A program made the position numbers and the translations under genes. The notes beneath the pieces were generated by a model. The model was not told the origin of the DNA and did no database searches. It saw only the letters and a program-made list of their open reading frames with translations. From contig CALJOK010000043.1 of the NCBI GenBank assembly GCA_937981555.1, positions 1 to 64,000 of the forward strand: DNA of 64,000 nt, given 5' to 3'. Source of the stretch: an uncultured Saprospiraceae bacterium. GTDB lineage: Bacteria; Bacteroidota; Bacteroidia; Chitinophagales; Saprospiraceae. Below, one piece after another: positions 35,494 through 44,669 of this stretch; position 1 is the first letter of the stretch; each line of letters opens with the position of its first letter.

Positions 35494-37113
35494 ATGAATC
35501 CAATTTCCAATATTGATATCGGAATTATCATAGCCTATTTTGCCCTTGTGATGGGAATTGGGTTTTATGTTTCGAGGAAAACGAAAACAAGTGATGATCT
35601 TTTTTTAGGAGGAAGATCTTTTACCTACGGACTCATCGGTTTATCACTTTTTGCTTCCAATATTTCAAGTGCTACTTTGGTTGGATTGTCAGGAGCTGCC
35701 TATAGCACGGGAGTTGTTCAATCTGTTTATGAATGGTTATCAGGAATTCCGTTGATCATTGCTGCTGTGATTTTTGTACCACTTTATTTGCGATCAAAAA
35801 TTACGACGATTCCAGAATTTTTGGAAAAAAGATTTGATCGACGATCGCAAGTTTTCTTTTCTATCGTGACTATTTCCAGTAGTGTCTTAATCGAAATGGC
35901 TGGAGGATTATACGCCGGAAGTATAGTGTTACAAGCATTTTTTCCAGGATTAGTTTTATGGCAATCAGCACTTGGTTTGGCCATCGTTGCAGGAATTTAT
36001 ACGGCATTTGGAGGACTGAAAGCGGTCGTTATTACCGATGCGATTCAGTCCGTTATTTTGATTATTGGATGTACTGTGTTGACTTGGATTCTTTTTGGAA
36101 AATTAGATTACTCTTGGTCAAACGTAGTCGCAAGTGCACCCGAAGGACATTTTTCTATGATTCGACCGTTGGATGATGAGAGTATGCCGTGGTCAGGATT
36201 GTTCCTAGGGGTTCCGATTTTAGGATTTTGGTATTGGACCACGAATCAATATATCGTGCAAAGAGTGCTTGGTGCAAAAGATATTAAACATGCACGTTGG
36301 GGGATGATTTTCGCAGGATTTTTAAAAGTGATTCCATTGTTTGTGATGGTGATTCCGGGAGCGATGGCGATTAGTTTATTTCCAATTGAGCAATACCCAG
36401 AATTAGCGAATTCAGATAAAGTTTTCCCAACCATCGTTACGCAAGCATTACCAGTTGGAATGGTTGGAATCGTTTTAGCAGGTTTGATTTCGGCAATTAT
36501 GTCGAGTGTAGATTCTACGTTGAATTCTGCTTCAACATTGGTGGTAGTAGATTTTGTCAAACCTAATAATCCAAATTTATCAGATCGAGACATTCTGAAA
36601 TATGGTCGAATAACTACGATCGTTTTAATGTTGGTAGCTGCATTTTGGGCACCAAATATTGCGCATTTTGAAGGACTCTGGAGTTATTTACAAAAAATGT
36701 TTTCCATCCTAGTTCCTCCTATTGCAGTTATCTTTTTGGTTGGTGTTTTTTACAAAAGAGGAAATGGAGATGGTTCATTTTGGACATTGGTGATTGGAAC
36801 GTTCTTAGGATTGTTATTATTTTTAGTAACCGATACTGCACCTTGGGAAGCGATAATGGGAGAGGGGACAGAGAAATTATTGAACCTTCACTATACTACT
36901 AATGTTGGAATTATGACTGCGTTGAGTACGGTGATTTTTGTAGTAATTAGTAAAATGACACCACCTCCAAATGCGGAACAAGTTGCGTTGATGACCTTCA
37001 GAAGAGAGTTGTTGAGTGATGGAATGGAGGGGTTGCCTTGGTATAAAGATTACCGATTCCACATGGTGTTATTGGTGATTTTAATGACGGTGATTATGAT
37101 TTATTTTTGGTAA
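35494..37113 (+). CDS. Sodium:solute symporter (SSS family)
   Basis: The 539-residue protein has about 13-14 hydrophobic helices in the SSS arrangement. Hallmarks include TSDDLFLGGRSFTYGLIGLS, ATLVGLSGAAYSTGVV, IYTAFGGLKAVVITDAIQSV, WYWTTNQYIVQRVLGAKD and ISAIMSSVDSTLNSASTL (the sodium-site helix). It imports a solute with sodium; the substrate may be a sugar or polyol, given the glpD neighbour and similarity to the sugar branch. It is the last gene of its operon, ended by the terminator at 37144-37180. Confidence 0.93.
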   Translation: MNPISNIDIGIIIAYFALVMGIGFYVSRKTKTSDDLFLGGRSFTYGLIGLSLFASNISSATLVGLSGAAYSTGVVQSVYEWLSGIPLIIAAVIFVPLYLRSKITTIPEFLEKRFDRRSQVFFSIVTISSSVLIEMAGGLYAGSIVLQAFFPGLVLWQSALGLAIVAGIYTAFGGLKAVVITDAIQSVILIIGCTVLTWILFGKLDYSWSNVVASAPEGHFSMIRPLDDESMPWSGLFLGVPILGFWYWTTNQYIVQRVLGAKDIKHARWGMIFAGFLKVIPLFVMVIPGAMAISLFPIEQYPELANSDKVFPTIVTQALPVGMVGIVLAGLISAIMSSVDSTLNSASTLVVVDFVKPNNPNLSDRDILKYGRITTIVLMLVAAFWAPNIAHFEGLWSYLQKMFSILVPPIAVIFLVGVFYKRGNGDGSFWTLVIGTFLGLLLFLVTDTAPWEAIMGEGTEKLLNLHYTTNVGIMTALSTVIFVVISKMTPPPNAEQVALMTFRRELLSDGMEGLPWYKDYRFHMVLLVILMTVIMIYFW

Positions 37114-37143
37114 TGTAAATGTGTTAGCGCTAGCGTTATAAAT

Positions 37144-37180
37144 AAAAAGGTCATCGGATTAATTTTAGATGACCTTTTTA
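37144..37180 (+). terminator. Terminator of the glpD-symporter operon
   Basis: AAAAAGGTCATC (37144-37155) pairs with GATGACCTTTTT (37168-37179) around a 12-base loop, 30 bases past the stop. Confidence 0.85.
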
Positions 37181-37208
37181 TTTTGTTATTTTTAGGGAAA
37201 GTATGATT

Positions 37209-37571
37209 ATGAAAAATGAAATTTTAGACGAAATTGAAAGAGAAATTATATTACCAAGCTTTGCATTAAAATCCTATGAGCAATTTTGGAAATCCATAAT
37301 AATTTATATTGGAGTCCTCACCATATTATTTTTATTGGTTAGTTTGGAAATAAACATCCCCAATACTCTGGCTTTGTTAATTAGTTTAATTGTAGGAATG
37401 ATAGGTTTCATTTTTAATTTTTTTGGAATTTTAAATTTCCAAAAGAGTGTACAGAACAAAGAATATTTTACATGGAAGCTATTAGTTGGAGGCTTCGGAA
37501 ATCTACTATTTTTTCTTTCTTGGATTTGGATGTTGTTTATACGAGATAATTATGTTTCAGGATGTTTTTAA
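37209..37571 (+). CDS. Small membrane protein, copy 1 of a tandem triplet
   Basis: The 120-residue product has a hydrophilic N-terminus KNEILDEIEREI and hydrophobic helices at SIIIYIGVLTILFLLVSL, TLALLISLIVGMIGFIFNFF and LLFFLSWIWMLF. It shares the motifs K/N-N-E/N-ILDE-I/M-E, FG-I/M-x-N-x-x-KS and W-K-x-x-V-G-G/A-x-GN-L/M-L-x-F with the next two genes. No known family recognised. An ATG at 37203 precedes by two codons, but 37209 aligns with the paralogues. The three genes are close-packed and probably cotranscribed. Confidence 0.65.
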   Translation: MKNEILDEIEREIILPSFALKSYEQFWKSIIIYIGVLTILFLLVSLEINIPNTLALLISLIVGMIGFIFNFFGILNFQKSVQNKEYFTWKLLVGGFGNLLFFLSWIWMLFIRDNYVSGCF

Positions 37572-37601
37572 AGACTATCATTTTTTTATAGAAAAATAAT
37601 T

Positions 37602-37994
37602 ATGGAAAATGAAATTTTAGATGAAATTGAAGATCCTATTCAAGAAAGAATTGAAAAGGATGGCTCACCAATTTATGCGAATAAATCGTTTAATCAATTC
37701 TTATTTTCCATCCTAGTTTATATATTAATTCTCGTTAGTCAAATACCTGCATATGAATTTGTTGGAGGAAATTATCTTATAAATTTTATCCTTGGTATTG
37801 GCTTAGGTTTGGCAGCTTTTCTGCTTAATTTATTTGGGATGATCAATGCTTCAAAAAGTGAACGATTTCAAGAATTGACTACTTGGAAAAAATATGTTGG
37901 AGCTGTAGGGAACATGTTATTGTTTCTTCCTTCAGCTATCGGTATTTTAGGATTATCACTTAATGCAATCGTTGATATTCTTGAGTTATTTTAA
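37602..37994 (+). CDS. Small membrane protein, copy 2 of a tandem triplet
   Basis: The 130-residue product starts ENEILDEIEDPIQERIE, then has NKSFNQFLFSILVYILILV, a Gly-rich central helix FILGIGLGLAAFLLNLFGM and LLFLPSAIGILGLSLNAIV. It is the most diverged of the three but keeps the FGMINASKSE segment and the W-K-K-x-V-G-A-V-GN-M-LLF motif. Function unknown. It starts 30 bases after copy 1 and ends 3 bases before copy 3. Confidence 0.65.
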   Translation: MENEILDEIEDPIQERIEKDGSPIYANKSFNQFLFSILVYILILVSQIPAYEFVGGNYLINFILGIGLGLAAFLLNLFGMINASKSERFQELTTWKKYVGAVGNMLLFLPSAIGILGLSLNAIVDILELF

Positions 37995-37997
37995 ATT

Positions 37998-38387
37998 ATG
38001 AAAAATAATATTTTAGATGAGATGGAAAAAGAAATCGAACCACCAAAGTTCGCTCTAAAATCATTCGATCAATTTTGGTATTCAATAATCTGCTACATGA
38101 TTGTACCGATCCTTTTTGAAATATTAAAAAGGTTTAACCTGTTTGATTTTAATACTATTTTATCAAGCTTGGGAGGTTTCCTTTTCCTAGCTACTTTATT
38201 TTTTGGAATGATTGGATTTGGATTTAATTTTTTTGGAATGCGAAATGCGCTTAAAAGTAGAAGGCAAAGTGAACACTTTAACTGGAAAGTTTTAGTCGGA
38301 GGGTTTGGAAATTTATTTTTATTTATTTTATGGATAGTATTAATGTATTACTACGTTTCTACCTTTTTAATTGCTGGTCGATTGTAA
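37998..38387 (+). CDS. Small membrane protein, copy 3 of a tandem triplet
   Basis: The 129-residue product starts KNNILDEMEKEIEPPKFALK and has DQFWYSIICYMIVPILFEI, LATLFFGMIGFGFNFFGMR and LFLFILWIVLMYYYVSTFL. It is closest to copy 1 (both share FALKS-Y/F-E/D-QFW and F-N-FFG). Function unknown. Its end lies 4 bases from the stop of the convergent DUF1456 gene, so the triplet is squeezed between convergent genes without a visible terminator. Confidence 0.65.
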   Translation: MKNNILDEMEKEIEPPKFALKSFDQFWYSIICYMIVPILFEILKRFNLFDFNTILSSLGGFLFLATLFFGMIGFGFNFFGMRNALKSRRQSEHFNWKVLVGGFGNLFLFILWIVLMYYYVSTFLIAGRL

Positions 38388-38391
38388 AAAA

Positions 38392-38853
38392 TTATGATGG
38401 ACGATACTTCTTTTGTATCCCATATAAAAAATTTCTTAAAAACTGATCCTTACAAAACCGAAATTGACTCTGCGTTGGCTTTCTAAAAAACGCATTAATT
38501 TCATGTTTACTAATTCTCATATCTACCAAATCAAAAATCTCCACCATCTCATCATCTCTAAGATTGAGTGCAATTTTTAATTTTCTAAGAATCAAATTAT
38601 TATTTAAAGTCTTCTCCGGTTTAGGTTGTTCGCCTTCTCGTTTTCCTCTTTTTAGATTGATAAATCCATTGAGGAAGCTAGCCAAATCCTTATCATAGAT
38701 TCCTTTGAAGAGAGGATCTTCATCTTTTTTTAACCATTCACTTATTTGCGCTCGAGTTACCTCCACCTCAGCCAGTTTAAAAATTTCAATCATTTTATCA
38801 TCACTAAAATCAAAAGTGTATCGTACTCGTCGAATGACATCGTTATTATTCAT
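38392..38853 (-). CDS. DUF1456 (YehS-type) protein
   Basis: The 153-residue protein consists of two similar helical halves, the DUF1456 pattern. The first has NNNDVIRRVRYTFDFSDDKM, IEIFKLAEVEVTRAQISEWL and the acidic DPLF segment; the second has NNNLILRKLKIALNLRDDEM and VEIFDLVDMRISKHEINAFF. E. coli YehS has the same layout. Function is unknown; the two halves look like helix-turn-helix-type repeats and might bind nucleic acid (inference). Likely monocistronic. Confidence 0.9.
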   Translation of the reverse strand: MNNNDVIRRVRYTFDFSDDKMIEIFKLAEVEVTRAQISEWLKKDEDPLFKGIYDKDLASFLNGFINLKRGKREGEQPKPEKTLNNNLILRKLKIALNLRDDEMVEIFDLVDMRISKHEINAFFRKPTQSQFRFCKDQFLRNFLYGIQKKYRPS

Positions 38854-39203
38854 ATATATTTAGACTTAAGTTAGAGTTTGTTGTGCAATTAAAATAAGGA
38901 TGGAAAATCATAACTATTTTCTTCCCCTGATTTTTCATTTTTTTATTAGCAATTGGAAAAAGCTATTTTATCAACTTTTCCAAAGCATTTAAATATCGCT
39001 AAAATTACTAAATTTCATTCGCATTTTAATTTGAAAAAAAATCAAATATGGTAAGTGGCTATTCTAAGAAATCGTCATTTATTATTGAACCATTCTTTAG
39101 ACTCCATTAATTAAAAAGCTGGGGATTAAATAGAGGGGAGATGTAAAAGTTTGTGCGGTGGATAAGCTAGTTTGGTGAAAAGAAAATGGACTTTGAAAAT
39201 AGA
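38854..39203. other. Gene-free AT-rich region
   Basis: I see no coding frame longer than short shadows, no tRNA-like structure and no consensus promoter with both boxes. It separates the DUF1456 gene start from the hairpin at 39204-39259. Confidence 0.5.
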
Positions 39204-39259
39204 AAACATGAATTTTCACAAACCTTTTAGATATTTGAGTTTTGTGAAAATTCATGTTT
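39204..39259 (-). terminator. Long perfect hairpin at the end of the sigma operon
   Basis: A 19-bp perfect stem starting AAACATGAATTTTCACAAA (39204-39222) pairs with 39241-39259 around an 18-base loop, 15 bases past the stop of the gene at 39275. It is followed on the minus strand by a T-rich stretch. It is probably the operon terminator, although its length also fits a palindromic element. Confidence 0.65.
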
Positions 39260-39274
39260 AAAGTTTAGGAGGAA

Positions 39275-40306
39275 TTAAAATCCAAAACCGAAACTTATCG
39301 AAGGAAAAGCATCAATAGAATCGTCATCAAAAAAATCACCAAAATAAAAATGTCCAGATACAGAAACCCCTTTGGTAGGATATCCTGTAAATGTTAATCT
39401 ATATTTTAAGTCATCGAATCGTGTTTCGGATTCTAATGTTTTAAAGTCCTCTGTCTGAACGAGGCCAAAACTTATACTTCCACGTTTATTTGGCTTAAAT
39501 CCTACTCCGTAGATGTTCGCCATTTCAGGTCTTTCTAAATCAGAATTATATTGATATAATTGTCCTAAAAATAAATAGGCCATACGTTTATTTTTTACAC
39601 CAAAATTATATCCTAATCCAGTATTTATTTCATAAACAGGATTAGACTTAAAGAAACCGATAGTACCACCAATCACCAAACTAAATCGATTGGCAAATTT
39701 TACTTTTTCATATCCATCGACCAATTTACCTTTGGAATAAGAGTAGAAAAATTCATTACGAGGTGAGTTAATTTTTTGACGGAAATTTGCGCCTCTTTTT
39801 ACTTTGGCAAAAGCGCTTTTTATCATGGAGTTGTAGTTTCTTGTTTGAAGATCTTCCAACTCATTTACATAAAAAATCACGTGTAAATTTTCTGTTAATA
39901 AATGAACTGTACTCTGATTATGAGCTTTGACCATTTCGCTATTTTTAACTTGGTATTTTACAATCCCTTTTACCTCTTCAACTTTTAAACTTTGATTTTT
40001 TATATATGTTATGGTGAAAATATCATATCTAGGAACTTGATTGATGACAGAACTTAGGTTGGTTTTAAAATCTGAAATCAAATTGTAAATGTCTGCTGAA
40101 TGTTTAAGTTTTTGAATGTCAGAAGTACCAATTGTTATAAATAATTCATCTTGATTAAATATGTTTAAGGTGTCACCTAAGGTGTTTTGATTAGGAGAAA
40201 AAATTTGATTATATGCGTTTTCAATATAAAGATCCAAGTCTTGAGCTGTAGAATTGGGCAAGAGTATTCCAGCCCACAGAATAACTGTAGTGATTAAATA
40301 TTTCAT
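39275..40306 (-). CDS. Putative outer-membrane barrel protein in the sigma operon
   Basis: The 343-residue product has a signal peptide (KYLITTVILWAGILLPNSTAQ). The N-terminal half (about 25-170) is mixed helix/strand without recognised motif. The C-terminal half (about 200-343) is a series of amphipathic strands such as RFSLVIGGTIGFF, YEINTGLGYNFGV, RMAYLFLGQLYQY, GSISFGLVQTEDF and the final ISFGFGF ending in Phe, typical of an outer-membrane barrel. It is the third gene of the sigma/anti-sigma operon, starting 11 bases after the second, and may be the cell-surface part of the signalling chain. Confidence 0.65.
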   Translation of the reverse strand: MKYLITTVILWAGILLPNSTAQDLDLYIENAYNQIFSPNQNTLGDTLNIFNQDELFITIGTSDIQKLKHSADIYNLISDFKTNLSSVINQVPRYDIFTITYIKNQSLKVEEVKGIVKYQVKNSEMVKAHNQSTVHLLTENLHVIFYVNELEDLQTRNYNSMIKSAFAKVKRGANFRQKINSPRNEFFYSYSKGKLVDGYEKVKFANRFSLVIGGTIGFFKSNPVYEINTGLGYNFGVKNKRMAYLFLGQLYQYNSDLERPEMANIYGVGFKPNKRGSISFGLVQTEDFKTLESETRFDDLKYRLTFTGYPTKGVSVSGHFYFGDFFDDDSIDAFPSISFGFGF

Positions 40307-40317
40307 TTTATATTATT

Positions 40318-41028
40318 TTAATTTTTAATAGGAATCTTAATTAAACTGCTATTGGTTTTTATAGTTTTTTTAGCTACTTCATTTTCATTAATAATGATTA
40401 ATCTATTTTGTTTAGTAGGTTTCTTTAATGGTTTTTTTCCAAAAACAAATTCTATTTTAGAAGGTAATTCTTTTTCATTTGGAGCTTCTTTTTTGTTTTC
40501 AAATTCTGTCATTTTAAAAGGTACTTTGACAGGAACCTCAATGAATACAGTATCTTTTACTATTTGAACCAACTGTTGCGGAGAAATATTTTGACGAATT
40601 AAAATAGTGTCATGTACCAAAACTATTTTTTCAATCACCTCTTTTTGACTAGGAGTAGAAGAAATTATTTTCTCATTTTCTGTTGATTTTGTTGGCTCCA
40701 GTTTTTCAGTTTGAGCAATTGTATTGATTTGGTCAAGTTGAAATTGAATAGAGGTTAATGAACTTTTCACCTCATCATAATCTTTTTGTAACTGTGAATA
40801 ATTTAAATTTTCTTGATCTATTTTATTGGAAAAAAACCAAGCAGTTCCTCCCCACAGAAAGAATAAAATAACTGCGGCAATTTTCCAAAAGTGAAAATTA
40901 TGTTTCCGTTCGGGCACGTCGATCTGATTCCAAATTCCTTTCATCGAAATTTTTTCCAAATCATTTAATTCAGCATTATCTTCCTCAATAATTTTTCTGA
41001 ATAATTTATCCATTTCATTATGTTCCAT
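40318..41028 (-). CDS. Putative anti-sigma factor with one membrane helix
   Basis: The 236-residue protein has a short cytoplasmic N-terminus (MDKLFRKIIEEDNAELNDLE, MKGIWNQIDVPERK), as in sigma-binding domains. One membrane helix follows (WKIAAVILFFLWGGTAWFF, about 46-64), then a coiled periplasmic segment (about 70-110) and a long Lys/Glu/Pro-rich tail. It lacks the HxxxCxxC zinc motif of ZAS anti-sigma factors, so the assignment comes from topology and position. Its start overlaps the end of the sigma factor gene by 11 bases, implying coupled translation. Confidence 0.65.
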   Translation of the reverse strand: MEHNEMDKLFRKIIEEDNAELNDLEKISMKGIWNQIDVPERKHNFHFWKIAAVILFFLWGGTAWFFSNKIDQENLNYSQLQKDYDEVKSSLTSIQFQLDQINTIAQTEKLEPTKSTENEKIISSTPSQKEVIEKIVLVHDTILIRQNISPQQLVQIVKDTVFIEVPVKVPFKMTEFENKKEAPNEKELPSKIEFVFGKKPLKKPTKQNRLIIINENEVAKKTIKTNSSLIKIPIKN

Positions 41029-41551
41029 ATTCTTTTCCTTTATTAAGTTCTTGAATAATGAATTTTCTAGCTTTGAGTAGTTGTGATTTTGAAGTGTTTC
41101 TACTGATGTTTAAAATCTCTGCAATTTCGCTATGACTATATTCGTCAATGGCGTAGAGATTAAAAACGGTGCGATAACCTTTGGGCATTCGCTCTAAAAT
41201 CTTATTCACTTTTTCGATATCCAAACTATGGTTTTCAAAAACAACTGGCTCATCAATAATTATCTCATCTTTGTAATGTATGACTCTAACTTTTTTTATT
41301 GCTTTGATACTTTCGTTGATCGTGATGGTATTTAACCATTTCTTTAAACTACCTGCGCCGCGATATTCAAAGTTCGAAATATTTTTTAGCGCTTTGTTAA
41401 ATACGATGATGACGACATCTTCAGTTTCATGGTGGTCTACCAAATACCTTTTTGCCAATCGAAAAACCGATTTGTAGAAAGTCTCAAAAAATAGCTTTTG
41501 AGCTTTTCGATTTTGGTTGGAACAATCTTGTATTAATAGTTTTTCATCCAT
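41018..41551 (-). CDS. ECF RNA polymerase sigma factor
   Basis: The 177-residue protein has sigma region 2 (about 15-85) with FFETFYKSVFRLAKRYLVDH and ETEDVVIIVFNKALKN, a linker, and sigma region 4 (about 110-170) with LERMPKGYRTVFNLYAIDEY and HSEIAEILNISRNTSKSQLLKARKF, the helix-turn-helix that reads the -35 element. It belongs to the extracytoplasmic-function class and directs RNA polymerase to envelope-related promoters. It heads an operon with the putative anti-sigma factor (overlap 11 bases) and a barrel-type surface protein. Confidence 0.92.
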   Translation of the reverse strand: MDEKLLIQDCSNQNRKAQKLFFETFYKSVFRLAKRYLVDHHETEDVVIIVFNKALKNISNFEYRGAGSLKKWLNTITINESIKAIKKVRVIHYKDEIIIDEPVVFENHSLDIEKVNKILERMPKGYRTVFNLYAIDEYSHSEIAEILNISRNTSKSQLLKARKFIIQELNKGKEYGT

Positions 41552-41704
41552 TGTCTAAAATAGGAATTGATTACGTTTATAAGGAAGAACCATGAAAAAG
41601 ATGTTTTGGGTGTCTGGGTTTTAATTTTTTTTGAAAATAAATAAAAAGAAGTTCGGTACCGATTTTTTTTGACTAAACTTAATGAAAAACAATAATTGAA
41701 TTTT

Positions 41705-42427
41705 ATGAGAAGCATTTTGATTTTGTTGATTTTAGTTTTTTGTAATTGTATTGTTTTTTCTCAAAGTAAAAATACGAAAATGATAATTTATTATATACCT
41801 GGGCAAGGTGCCGATCACCGACTTTTTAATAATATTGAGTTGGGAGAAAATCATGAAGTGCGATTTGTGAAATATGAAATTCCAAAGCGAGGAGAAAAAA
41901 TGGAAGCCTATGCTCGAAGGTTAGCGACTCAAATTGATACGACTCAATCGTTTGTTTTGATGGGAACTTCGCTCGGTGGAATGTTAGCAACGGAGATGAC
42001 CGATTTTTTAAATCCTGAAAAAACCATCATCATTTCGAGTGCAAAATGTCGGAAAGAATTACCTCAACGTTATCGTTTTCAAAGAGTGATTCCTTTGCAT
42101 AAACTTGTTCCTAAAGGAATGATGAAATGGGGCGCAAAAGTAATGCAACCGATCGTCGAACCTGATCGAAATAAAGAGAAGGAAACGTTTAAAAGTATGC
42201 TGAACGATAAGGATAAACGATTTATGAAACGCTCGGTAAATATGATAATCAATTGGAAACGAGATAGTTATAATGAAAAAATAATTCATATACATGGAAA
42301 TAAAGACAACACACTTCCCATCAAAAAAGTGAAATACGATTACTTAATCAAAGATGGTTCTCACATGATGACGCTGACGAGAGGAGAGGAATTGAGTAAA
42401 CTTTTATTGAATATCTTAGCGGAATAA
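41705..42427 (+). CDS. Secreted alpha/beta hydrolase
   Basis: The 240-residue product has an N-terminal signal peptide (RSILILLILVFCNCIVFSQ). The fold shows IIYYIPGQGADHRLFNNI, the nucleophile elbow MGTSLGGMLATEM with Ser in G-T-S-L-G, the acid residue in HGNKDNTLPI and the catalytic histidine in DGSHMMTLTRG. This is a serine-hydrolase triad for an esterase or lipase-like enzyme acting in the periplasm or outside; the substrate is unknown. A TTG at 41696 would add three residues, so ATG 41705 is preferred. It is divergent from the ECF operon and convergent on the cyclase locus. Confidence 0.78.
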   Translation: MRSILILLILVFCNCIVFSQSKNTKMIIYYIPGQGADHRLFNNIELGENHEVRFVKYEIPKRGEKMEAYARRLATQIDTTQSFVLMGTSLGGMLATEMTDFLNPEKTIIISSAKCRKELPQRYRFQRVIPLHKLVPKGMMKWGAKVMQPIVEPDRNKEKETFKSMLNDKDKRFMKRSVNMIINWKRDSYNEKIIHIHGNKDNTLPIKKVKYDYLIKDGSHMMTLTRGEELSKLLLNILAE

Positions 42428-42473
42428 TTTTTAAGAATTAGATGAATTCACTTAGAACCTGATTTTAATTACC

Positions 42474-44519
42474 CTAATTTTTTTGTACAAAATACATTTC
42501 CATTTTCCCTTTTCCTTTAACTTCTATTTGACCTCTATTTTCAAAAGTGAAATCAGCATTTTCCTGAAGCAATTGAAAAGTGTTCTGACTAATATTAACT
42601 TGATTAACATCACTATTGCTTTCCATTCTTGCAGCAATATTTACGGTATCTCCCCACAGGTCATATTGAAATTTTTTAACACCAACTACTCCAGCTACCA
42701 CAGGGCCGGTATGAATACCCACTCTCATTTCAAAGGCTTCCTTACCTGCTGAATTCAATTTCTTTTTTCTATTAAATATAAATTCTTGCATTTCCAAAGC
42801 AGCTAATACTGTTCTTTTTACGCTTTCTTGAGAAGAAGTTTGTAACCCTCCGGCAGCCATATATGCATCACCAATGGTTTTAATTTTTTCAATTTGATAT
42901 TTGTCTGTGATTTCATCGAAAGCCTCAAAACAAGTATTTACTTCTGAAACTAATTGTTGAGCATCCATTTGTTCTGCTGCATTGGTAAACTCCTTGAAGT
43001 CAGTAAAAAGAATTGATACCTTTTGAAAATCTTTAGCAACAGTTTTTCCATTTCTCTTTAATTCTTGTGCTACTTCATAAGGTAAAATATTCAATAACAA
43101 ACTTTCTGAACGATCTCGCTCTGCTTGCATTTTAGCACGAGATTTTCGAATGTATCGTAGGCGGGAATAAAAACCAAGGGTAATCATTAAAAAGAATATT
43201 CCTAGAATTATCAAATTTCTTTGATTCGATTTTCTTCTTTCTTTACTAAGAGCAATTTGCAGTTGAACTTCTTCATCGATTTTTTCCATCTCATATTGGG
43301 CAACTACATTTTTATTATTGGCATTGGATATGGAATCCGAAAGCATGATATATTGCGAGGAGTATTTCTTTGAGTTTTCATAATCTTTTCTTTGGTCATA
43401 GAAATGAGAAAGTTCTTTTTAATACTTTTTTGTTAATGGACCGTTTTCAATTTTAATAGCTTTGTTTAGTGCTTCGTTTAATTTTGATTCTGCAATTTCA
43501 AAATTTCCGAGTTGGTTATGGTAACGATAATAAGCGTAGTCAATTTCATATTCTGTAAAACTTCCACGAATTTTTAGACTTAAAGAGTCTCCTAGTTTTT
43601 TTGCTTTTTTAAGATATGGAAGGCTCTTTATAGGATTTCTTTTTTCCAAATGAATTTGTCCGAATTCTAATATAGTGAGTACTTCCAATTCTAGTAAATA
43701 ATTATCTTGAAGACCAACTCTTTCTATTATTTTTAGATTTTCAGCTAAACTAGCAAAAGCTTTACTATATTCTTTTTGCTTTTTATACAACTGGGCAAGA
43801 GATATTCTTGAAAAACATAAAATTTCATAAAATTTCACTTTTTCTAATATTGGGATAGCTTGATTAGAATAGAATAATGCTTTGGAAGAATTTCCCCATC
43901 TCCCATAGAGATATCCAACAACTGCTAATTCATTACCATAGGCAACTGGTGAAAATTCTTTAAATATTTCTGCTGATTTAAGAAAATAACCAATGGCTGT
44001 ATTATAGTTTCCTTTGCCGAAATAATATCCTCCTAGACGATGGTAGCATGCCCCCAAATTTTCATATGGCCCATTCTCTTGATAGTATTGTAGTTTATCT
44101 GAATAATATTGAAGTCTTTCCTCAAGTGAACTTTGGGTAGAAGTAATTAATACCAGCGGGCTTTGTAAACCCATGACAGCTTTTACTTTATCTTGTTCGT
44201 TAATATATTTTTTAAAATATTCATTGGCTTGTGGTTTGTTTCCAGCAAGAAAAGATTCAACACCTATTTTGAGAATATGGTATTTTTGCAAATCATCTCT
44301 GTCGTAATTTTCAATTTCATTTAAAACCTTTAATAATGTGTCCATCACTCCAACCGTTGTTACAGCTGTTTTTAATACTTGTAATCTTTCTTCTCCCTCA
44401 AGAGGTAATGCCAATAATTGGTATGTAGAATCAGGAGAGCATCCAGGGCAATAATATTGTTGGGAAAAACTAAAAAAGGAAAATAATAGGAAAGATATAA
44501 GTAAGAGGAGGTGTTTCAT
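42474..44519 (-). pseudogene. TPR-membrane-adenylyl/guanylyl cyclase split by one in-frame stop
   Basis: Read as one frame of 682 codons, the gene encodes a signal peptide (KHLLLLISFLLFSFFSFSQ) and about 340 residues of TPR repeats. A membrane helix (NLIILGIFFLMITLGFY) and a class III nucleotide cyclase domain follow, with RSESLLLNILPYEVAQELKR, VSILFTDFKEFT, GDAYMAAGG and VGVKKFQYDLWGDTVNIAARM. A single TAA at 43419-43421 interrupts it after GPLTKKY. Translation downstream of the stop stays in frame (KELSHFYDQRKDYENSKKYS, then MLSDSISN), reading as an ordinary TPR continuation. Current products would be a 366-residue TPR protein (43419-44519) and a 290-residue membrane-linked cyclase (42474-43346). 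A nonsense mutation, readthrough or sequence error are possible. Confidence 0.75.
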
Positions 44520-44669
44520 GTTTAGGTGTTTTCATTTTAGTAAGATTTTATAGCGACAAATTGGTTTGCTAAAATCTTAGATTTTTGGTTTTTACTTTTC
44601 CAAAATAGGCATAAGATTAAATATCTCATAATGTTTGAGAGGGAAAAGATTGAAGTGAATTTTTGAAAA

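Noticed and set aside
40318-41551. Possible frameshift fusing the sigma factor and the next protein
   Set aside because: The 11-base overlap joins two complete proteins with proper ends; this is translational coupling, not a broken gene.
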